A stretch of DNA of 36,775 nt from a virus, in IMG/VR virus record IMGVR_UViG_3300042328_000655, positions 1 to 36,775 of that record; one strand, written 5' to 3'. The notes under the pieces were generated by a model. The model saw only the letters and a list, made by a program, of their open reading frames with translations. It was not told the DNA's origin and did no database searches. How positions within the stretch are numbered: the first letter of the stretch is position 1; every line of letters starts with the position of its first letter. Shown here piece after piece: positions 32,950 to 36,775 of this stretch. Both the position numbers and the translations under genes were made by a program.

Positions 32950-32975
32950 AGACCTGAGTAAGTCTTTAAACTGCT
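32950..32975 (+). repeat. Repeated intergenic leader, copy 2
   Basis: Second copy of the leader, with the hammerhead ribozyme beginning directly after it. In copy 1 the sequence goes straight from CTGCT to TAA-rich bases; here about 56 bases are interposed. Confidence 0.75.
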
Positions 32976-32976
32976 C

Positions 32977-33032
32977 GAGTTGTATATGGATGTGTTATCC
33001 ATACTGATGAGACCTAAAGGTCGAAACAGCTT
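32977..33032 (+). ncRNA. Type III hammerhead ribozyme
   Basis: All core positions are present. Stem III: GAGTTGT (32977-32983) pairs with ACAGCTT (33026-33032), seven pairs, two of them wobble. H17 is A32984, giving the cleavage triplet GUA. Stem I: TATGGAT (32985-32991) pairs perfectly with ATCCATA (32997-33003) around a GTGTT loop. CTGATGA is 33004-33010. Stem II: GACC and GGTC around TAAA (33011-33022). GAA plus A15.1 is 33023-33026. Since stem III is open, the type is III. Cleavage would fall between 32984 and 32985, 40 bases after the stop of the upstream gene and 71 bases before the next ATG. Confidence 0.87.
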
Positions 33033-33055
33033 AATTAATCCAAAAGGAAACTGAC

Positions 33056-33226
33056 ATGTTTAACAAAATTAAAAACTATTTTACAGCTGACAGAAAAGTA
33101 ATTAATGAAGCTAGCGATTTATTGGCTGAAATAAGAGCTGAACAAGACGCTGCTGATGAATTAGTAGCAAGACTTGAAGCGAAAGCTTTAGTGATGAAAC
33201 TTGAAAGATTAGGGGCACGCAAATGA
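33056..33226 (+). CDS. Small helical protein downstream of the ribozyme
   Basis: 56 residues, MFNKIKNYFTADRKVINEAS then DLLAEIRAEQDAADELVARL and a basic end (RLGARK). Likely an amphipathic helix followed by a coiled coil. AAAAGGA lies eight bases before the ATG. After ribozyme cleavage its message would start with a 5'-OH and an untranslated leader of about 71 bases. The stop overlaps the next ATG (ATGA). No family recognised. Confidence 0.65.
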   Translation: MFNKIKNYFTADRKVINEASDLLAEIRAEQDAADELVARLEAKALVMKLERLGARK

Positions 33227-33408
33227 AAACTAAAGTTCTAGCTGTACTGAAAGAGATGGTTAATGTTCTTAACACTCCTGTCTTTGAAATCAAGATCGGA
33301 GAAAAGGAGCCTGAACCAATACAAGAAGAAGTCAATGCTAAGGCAGATGAGTTAGCTGCCAAAGTTGAAATGCTACAAAGAAAATTCAATGGCGAATTGT
33401 TCGCTTAA
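33223..33408 (+). CDS. Small coiled-coil protein, 61 residues
   Basis: A first helix MKTKVLAVLKEMVNVLNTPV, a strand FEIKIG, a Glu/Pro linker (EKEPEPIQEE) and a final heptad helix (AKADELAAKVEMLQRKF). Coupled by ATGA to the gene before. It may pair with that product, since both are short and coiled. Unknown family. Confidence 0.6.
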   Translation: MKTKVLAVLKEMVNVLNTPVFEIKIGEKEPEPIQEEVNAKADELAAKVEMLQRKFNGELFA

Positions 33409-33429
33409 TCACACCAAGAGGGTACTATC

Positions 33430-33687
33430 ATGTTTACTTTTATTTCACACCTTTTCATGTCTCCATTCGAAATCTTCATGGAAACACTATTAAGCCCAAT
33501 GGGTTTAGTTATGCTTGTAACGTTCTTATTAAGCTTAGTAAGCTACTTTAAAGTTCGTAAAGCACGTATAAATAAATCTCACATTGTTATTGTTAACTTG
33601 TGGGAAGTATTATTCTGGGTATCAGCTGTTATTGCAACTGGTTGTAACTTAGTGTATGCTATTATGCATCCATCAGTATTCTTCTAG
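33430..33687 (+). CDS. Two-helix membrane protein, 85 residues
   Basis: Hydrophobic segments near residues 22-42 (SPMGLVMLVTFLLSLVSYF) and 57-80 (LWEVLFWVSAVIATGCNLVY) flank a basic loop (KVRKARINKSH), so the loop is probably cytoplasmic. AGAGGG precedes the start. I do not know the family. It could take part in superinfection exclusion or lysis control; neither is shown. Confidence 0.6.
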   Translation: MFTFISHLFMSPFEIFMETLLSPMGLVMLVTFLLSLVSYFKVRKARINKSHIVIVNLWEVLFWVSAVIATGCNLVYAIMHPSVFF

Positions 33688-33696
33688 GAGAAGGAC

Positions 33697-33867
33697 ATGA
33701 GACTTAAAATTGCTTTTTATACTTTGTTAACCATATTAGTAGCAATAACATTATTATATGTTGGTGCGCTCCTATACAAAGTAGCTTTGTTATTAATCGC
33801 TACACTTCTTTTAATCATTGGATATCAAATATCTGAACTGGCACGGAGAATTAAAGATGCCTTCTAA
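33697..33867 (+). CDS. Two-helix membrane protein, 56 residues
   Basis: MRLKIAFYTLLTILVAITLL and a second stretch (KVALLLIATLLLIIGYQISE) span the membrane; the end (LARRIKDAF) is basic and amphipathic. AGGAGAAGG lies just before the ATG. It follows another small membrane gene and overlaps the next gene by 11 bases. Holin-like in size, but no family signature. Confidence 0.6.
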   Translation: MRLKIAFYTLLTILVAITLLYVGALLYKVALLLIATLLLIIGYQISELARRIKDAF

Positions 33868-34174
33868 TATTCGTATTCAAGGATTCTTTCCTGTAGCAGG
33901 AGAGAAAGTGTTAAAAGAAGAATCGGCTGGGGATATATTTCTATCCCCTTCCGTTTATAGACATACTGTAAGAGAATTAGATATCACACAGTTAGTAGTG
34001 ATGGAAGATGTAGAGAAGTTTATGTGCGGTTCCGGATGGGACTTTGCAGATGTAGTAGCTGTTGCAGATTTAACCGGCGATATTCCTTTGCCATTCTATG
34101 TGGTAAAAGAGAAGATTCCCAAATTAATAGAACTAATTAACAAGCACAAAAATCGTTATACAATTACACTGTGA
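33857..34174 (+). CDS. Hypothetical soluble protein, 105 residues
   Basis: Starts MPSNIRIQGFFPVAGEKVLK. The ATG at 33857 has GGAGA seven bases upstream; an in-frame ATG at 33818 would lie deep inside the membrane gene. The middle is acidic (DITQLVVMEDVEKFMCGSGW), the end Lys-rich (LIELINKHKNRYTITL). Unknown family. It is the last gene before a strong terminator. Confidence 0.6.
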   Translation: MPSNIRIQGFFPVAGEKVLKEESAGDIFLSPSVYRHTVRELDITQLVVMEDVEKFMCGSGWDFADVVAVADLTGDIPLPFYVVKEKIPKLIELINKHKNRYTITL

Positions 34175-34179
34175 ACAAA

Positions 34180-34216
34180 TCCTCTCTGGCTCCTTCGGGA
34201 GCTGGGGAGGACTTTT
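34180..34216 (+). terminator. Strong intrinsic terminator before the RNA polymerase unit
   Basis: A 14-pair stem (TCCTCTCTGGCTCC with GGAGCTGGGGAGGA, three wobble pairs) closed by TTCG and followed by CTTTT; a further run of T starts at 34223. It ends the small-gene unit. Confidence 0.9.
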
Positions 34217-34260
34217 AACACTATTTTTTTTTCCTACAGATCCACCCTCGGCCATAATAT

Positions 34261-34323
34261 GATGCCTTCGGGCATCGCGATCTTGTAGAACTCAGGGGTT
34301 CTATGAAAAATATTCTACAAGAT
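34261..34323 (+). promoter_or_regulatory. RNA polymerase leader with alternative hairpins
   Basis: First a GATGCC-TTCG-GGCATC hairpin (34261-34276) with no T-run. Then ATCTTGTAGAA (34280-34290) and TTCTACAAGAT (34313-34323) form perfect 11-base arms. A smaller AGAAC/GTTCT stem (34287-34302) shares bases with the left arm, so the two cannot form together. The long stem would enclose the AGGGG site and ATG of the small ORF at 34303. Confidence 0.6.
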
Positions 34324-34431
34324 TCGTTAGTATTATGTGCTTTAATTTTGCTTAATGGCATTCGTATAGAAACATTTACGATGTTTATACTGTTGACTTT
34401 AATTTTCCCAAGGAATCATAATGCGAAATAA
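34303..34431 (+). CDS. Small hydrophobic ORF overlapping the polymerase start
   Basis: 42 codons, MKNILQDSLVLCALILLNGI then a second hydrophobic run FTMFILLTLIF, ending PRNHNAK. CAGGGG lies seven bases upstream. The stop lies 11 bases inside the RNA polymerase gene. It may be a membrane peptide, or a leader whose translation controls polymerase synthesis through the surrounding hairpins. Reality is uncertain; no homologue recognised. Confidence 0.45.
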   Translation: MKNILQDSLVLCALILLNGIRIETFTMFILLTLIFPRNHNAK

Positions 34432-36640
34432 GTTAAAACAATCGATAGCAAGAAGAATGCAGTTAGAGATTGCACCACAAAGTCCTCTTAAGTTCTTAAA
34501 GGAAATAGAATTAGATACTATATTAGATGTAATAATATCTAATGTGTATTTGTATACACGTCCTAAAAGAGGGGCTGTAAATAAACAAATATTAATGGTA
34601 GAGGTTATTAGTATTATTGGGCATTCAGTAAGACGAGGTTTAAAGAAAGATTCATCTATTGCAGCTAAGACAGGGGCATTCATATTATATTCATTTGAAG
34701 AGCTTGGAATGCTTAGAGCAATACTAGGTTCTGCTGGTAATGGTCACGCAACATATATTGTAGAAGTTTTAGATGATGCAACAATACAATTACTATGGGA
34801 AGGTGTAAGCAGAGAAGGTGCCAAAGGTAAATTACCTTCAGTAACACCATATGAACCTTATACAGAATTCAAACACCCTACTGGACAAGTATTAGTCAAG
34901 ACAGGGAATAAAGATGTTCCAACAAAATTAACACCTGCAACACATCCTATAGTATTTGATTCAGTAAATAAGAGCTTAAATACGGGTTGGCAAATAAACA
35001 AAGAAGTTTATAATGTTTCTAAATGGGCATTGAATAACCATACTGATGCATTTAGTGATATATGGGAGCAGCAAAATCCTCAAGCTAAGACTACTAAATT
35101 AAGGGAAACAAAAGCTATTCTATCTATAGCAGATAAGTTCATGGATACTGTATTTTACCATATGTATTACCTTGATTTCCGTGGAAGGAAATATCCAACA
35201 ACGGCATATCTCCATGAACAATCTAGTGATATTGCTAAAGGTCTTTTAATGCGTCAAGATAAGAAAGCAATTGGTGAAGAGGGTTTCTTTTGGCTATGTG
35301 TATCTATCGCCAGTAACTGGGCAGGTTCATCAGGACGTGAAGATGGTGCAAAGACGGATAAGATCAATCTCAAAGACCGATATCAGTGGGTGTTAGACAA
35401 TCAAGAGATTTTATTATCATATGCAGAAAGTCCAAAAGTAAATCAAGGATGGATGTCAGGAGATAAGCCATGGCAATTCTTAAGTGCATGTATTGAATTA
35501 AGAAATGCTTTAAAATTGGGACCAAGATATTTAGAGTATGAGTCACATGTTGAATGCTTTATTGACGGATCAACGAACGGCTCACAACATTTATCTGCGT
35601 TAACAAGAGATGAAATAACAGCCCCATATGTTAATTTAATTCCATTAGAACTTCCAGGTGATTTATATGCATATGTTGCCGAACATGTATGGAATAAAAT
35701 ATCTAATGACATAGCAAGAATGCCAGCGGATTTAATCTTTCAATGTGAAGATTTTATAGATGGCTTAATTAAATTAAAGAAAAAGATTACTGCATCCGAA
35801 CCTAAGTCTGAAATTAGGAATCAACTAGTAGCTCAAATTAAAGCCTATAAACAACAATGGGCTGATATTGGCTCTGTTGCAGCACCTGTATTTTGGAATC
35901 GTATAAAAGATTTGAAACAAAGAAGGAAGATAGTTAAAAGAAACACTATGACTCTTCCCTATGGAGGCAGCAGCTATGGATTGGGAGAGCAACAAATCCT
36001 TGATGCAAAAAAGCATGGAATAGACTTGCTACTCCATATGGAGCATAAATGGGGAGCTTGGCTGGGCAGATTAGTATTTGAAGATTGTAAAGCTTCATTA
36101 GAGAAGCCGATGAGACTGTTAAATATATTTGAGAATGCTGGAAGAAACTGTGAGAAAATTGAAGAATTTTTATCATGGAATGTTCCAATAGTAAACTTTC
36201 CTGTAGTACAAAATTACACAGAAGGTAAGGTTAAAAAGATTTATGTACAGTATGGGCCACCAGTTGGGCCACGTAAGTCTACAGGTTATTATGAAAACAC
36301 TTTTCAATTAGCAATATGTTTTATTGAAGATGTGGTTCCTAGTAAAGGTAAACAGTCTCAAGGAGCAGCACCTAACGTTATTCATAGCTTAGATGCAGCG
36401 CACCTAGCACTTACTACACACCGTTGTGATTTTACAATTACAACAATTCATGACAGCTATGGTTGTTTATTTGCTGACATGCCAAATCTCTTTAGAATAG
36501 TTCGCGAGACATTTGTAGAACTTTATAAGGATAATCCATTGTTTCCAATAATGGATGATATTGACGGAGATCTTACTTATCTTGAGATGGGTGATCTTGA
36601 TATTAATTTAATTCTAGAAAGCGAATACGCTTTCGCATAG
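34421..36640 (+). CDS. T7-type single-subunit RNA polymerase
   Basis: 739 residues with all catalytic motifs. DFRGR is at residues 252-256. Motif A is FIDGSTNGSQH with Asp382. Motif B is RKIVKRNTMTLPYG with Lys506 and Tyr514, spaced as Lys631 and Tyr639 of T7. HSLDAAH is at 655-661. Motif C is IHDSYG with His677 and Asp678. The C-terminus ILESEYAFA is nearly that of T7 (ILESDFAFA). The protein is about 140 residues shorter than T7 RNAP (883); almost all the loss is before DFRGR, in the domain that contacts the upstream promoter. An insert of about 30 residues lies between motifs A and B. AAGGAA precedes the ATG. Confidence 0.95.
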   Translation: MRNKLKQSIARRMQLEIAPQSPLKFLKEIELDTILDVIISNVYLYTRPKRGAVNKQILMVEVISIIGHSVRRGLKKDSSIAAKTGAFILYSFEELGMLRAILGSAGNGHATYIVEVLDDATIQLLWEGVSREGAKGKLPSVTPYEPYTEFKHPTGQVLVKTGNKDVPTKLTPATHPIVFDSVNKSLNTGWQINKEVYNVSKWALNNHTDAFSDIWEQQNPQAKTTKLRETKAILSIADKFMDTVFYHMYYLDFRGRKYPTTAYLHEQSSDIAKGLLMRQDKKAIGEEGFFWLCVSIASNWAGSSGREDGAKTDKINLKDRYQWVLDNQEILLSYAESPKVNQGWMSGDKPWQFLSACIELRNALKLGPRYLEYESHVECFIDGSTNGSQHLSALTRDEITAPYVNLIPLELPGDLYAYVAEHVWNKISNDIARMPADLIFQCEDFIDGLIKLKKKITASEPKSEIRNQLVAQIKAYKQQWADIGSVAAPVFWNRIKDLKQRRKIVKRNTMTLPYGGSSYGLGEQQILDAKKHGIDLLLHMEHKWGAWLGRLVFEDCKASLEKPMRLLNIFENAGRNCEKIEEFLSWNVPIVNFPVVQNYTEGKVKKIYVQYGPPVGPRKSTGYYENTFQLAICFIEDVVPSKGKQSQGAAPNVIHSLDAAHLALTTHRCDFTITTIHDSYGCLFADMPNLFRIVRETFVELYKDNPLFPIMDDIDGDLTYLEMGDLDINLILESEYAFA

Positions 36641-36648
36641 GAGTTTAC

Positions 36649-36775
36649 ATGACACAGCCACAAAGATTTACAATACATGAATACGCAGAATTGACTGGAA
36701 CAACACCTAATACTGTTCGTACACGTATCGTAAAAAGTCAAGCAGATCCAGTAGATTCTATACGTAATAAAAACG
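36649..36775 (+). CDS. Helix-turn-helix DNA-binding protein (3' truncated)
   Basis: The window ends inside the gene. The 42 visible codons read MTQPQRFTIHEYAELTGTTP, then NTVRTRIVKSQADPV. FTIHEYAELTGTTPNTVRTR (residues 7-26) is a typical MerR/excisionase-like helix-turn-helix with the turn at GTT. The ATG lies eight bases after the polymerase stop, with AGGAG overlapping that stop, so the two genes are probably one operon. It may regulate early transcription. Confidence 0.65.
   Translation, partial: MTQPQRFTIHEYAELTGTTPNTVRTRIVKSQADPVDSIRNKN

Noticed and set aside
34229-34257. Host sigma-70 promoter with CATAAT before the polymerase leader
   Set aside because: No acceptable -35 box at 16-18 bases; the T-run and terminator explain the AT-richness.
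1-36775. tRNA genes, CRISPR arrays, insertion sequences, integrase and att sites
   Set aside because: I looked for cloverleaf text, regular spaced repeats and transposase motifs and saw none; a computed search would be needed to exclude them fully.

Overview
The window is a piece of a tailed-phage genome (Caudoviricetes, siphovirus layout). It is AT-rich and every gene I accept lies on the + strand. A lambda J-like tail tip protein, an HK97 gp10-like neck or tail protein, Shine-Dalgarno sites of the AAGGAG type and UUCG-tetraloop terminators suggest a Gram-negative host. That host assignment is an inference. I saw no tRNA, integrase, CRISPR array or insertion sequence.

Layout. 1-2197: the 3' part of a large gene whose C-terminus carries the motif C region of a single-subunit RNA polymerase, then a 44-residue zinc-ribbon protein, then a Tad2-like (DUF2829) protein expected to counter Thoeris defence. 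2198-2393: a dense regulatory gap with repeats, an AT-rich inverted repeat, a T7-like promoter candidate and two TGT-loop hairpins. 2394-8146: scaffold, major capsid, connector and tail-terminator proteins, two paralogous tail tube proteins, and lambda G/GT-type chaperones with a GGGAAAG frameshift site. 8207-29302: a 3874-residue tape measure with a transglycosylase domain, two distal tail proteins and a 2733-residue J-like tip protein. 29302-31128: a tail fibre assembly-like protein, a holin candidate, a PhoH-type ATPase and a GNAT-like protein. 31129-31489: a G+C-rich repeat island with a possible G-quadruplex, followed by promoters. 31490-34174: a run of small genes of unknown function, punctuated by terminators, repeated leaders and a hammerhead ribozyme. 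34303-36640: a small membrane ORF and a short T7-type RNA polymerase. 36649-end: the start of a helix-turn-helix gene.

How it may work together. The T7-type polymerase probably transcribes its own promoters. Candidates are the GGTATCTTATATGA family, with one copy directly after a terminator, and TATCCTATAGGG before the scaffold gene. The upstream RNAP-like protein may be a second polymerase or polymerase subunit, possibly carried in the virion as in N4. The tail genes are coupled by TAATG overlaps. The small-gene messages are divided by terminators and by a self-cleaving RNA.

The most unusual items are: a complete type III hammerhead ribozyme (32977-33032), which looks like an insertion into one copy of a duplicated leader; a second RNAP-like C-terminus beside a Tad2 homologue; related repeats of about 35 bp on both sides of the structural module; and the G+C-rich island.
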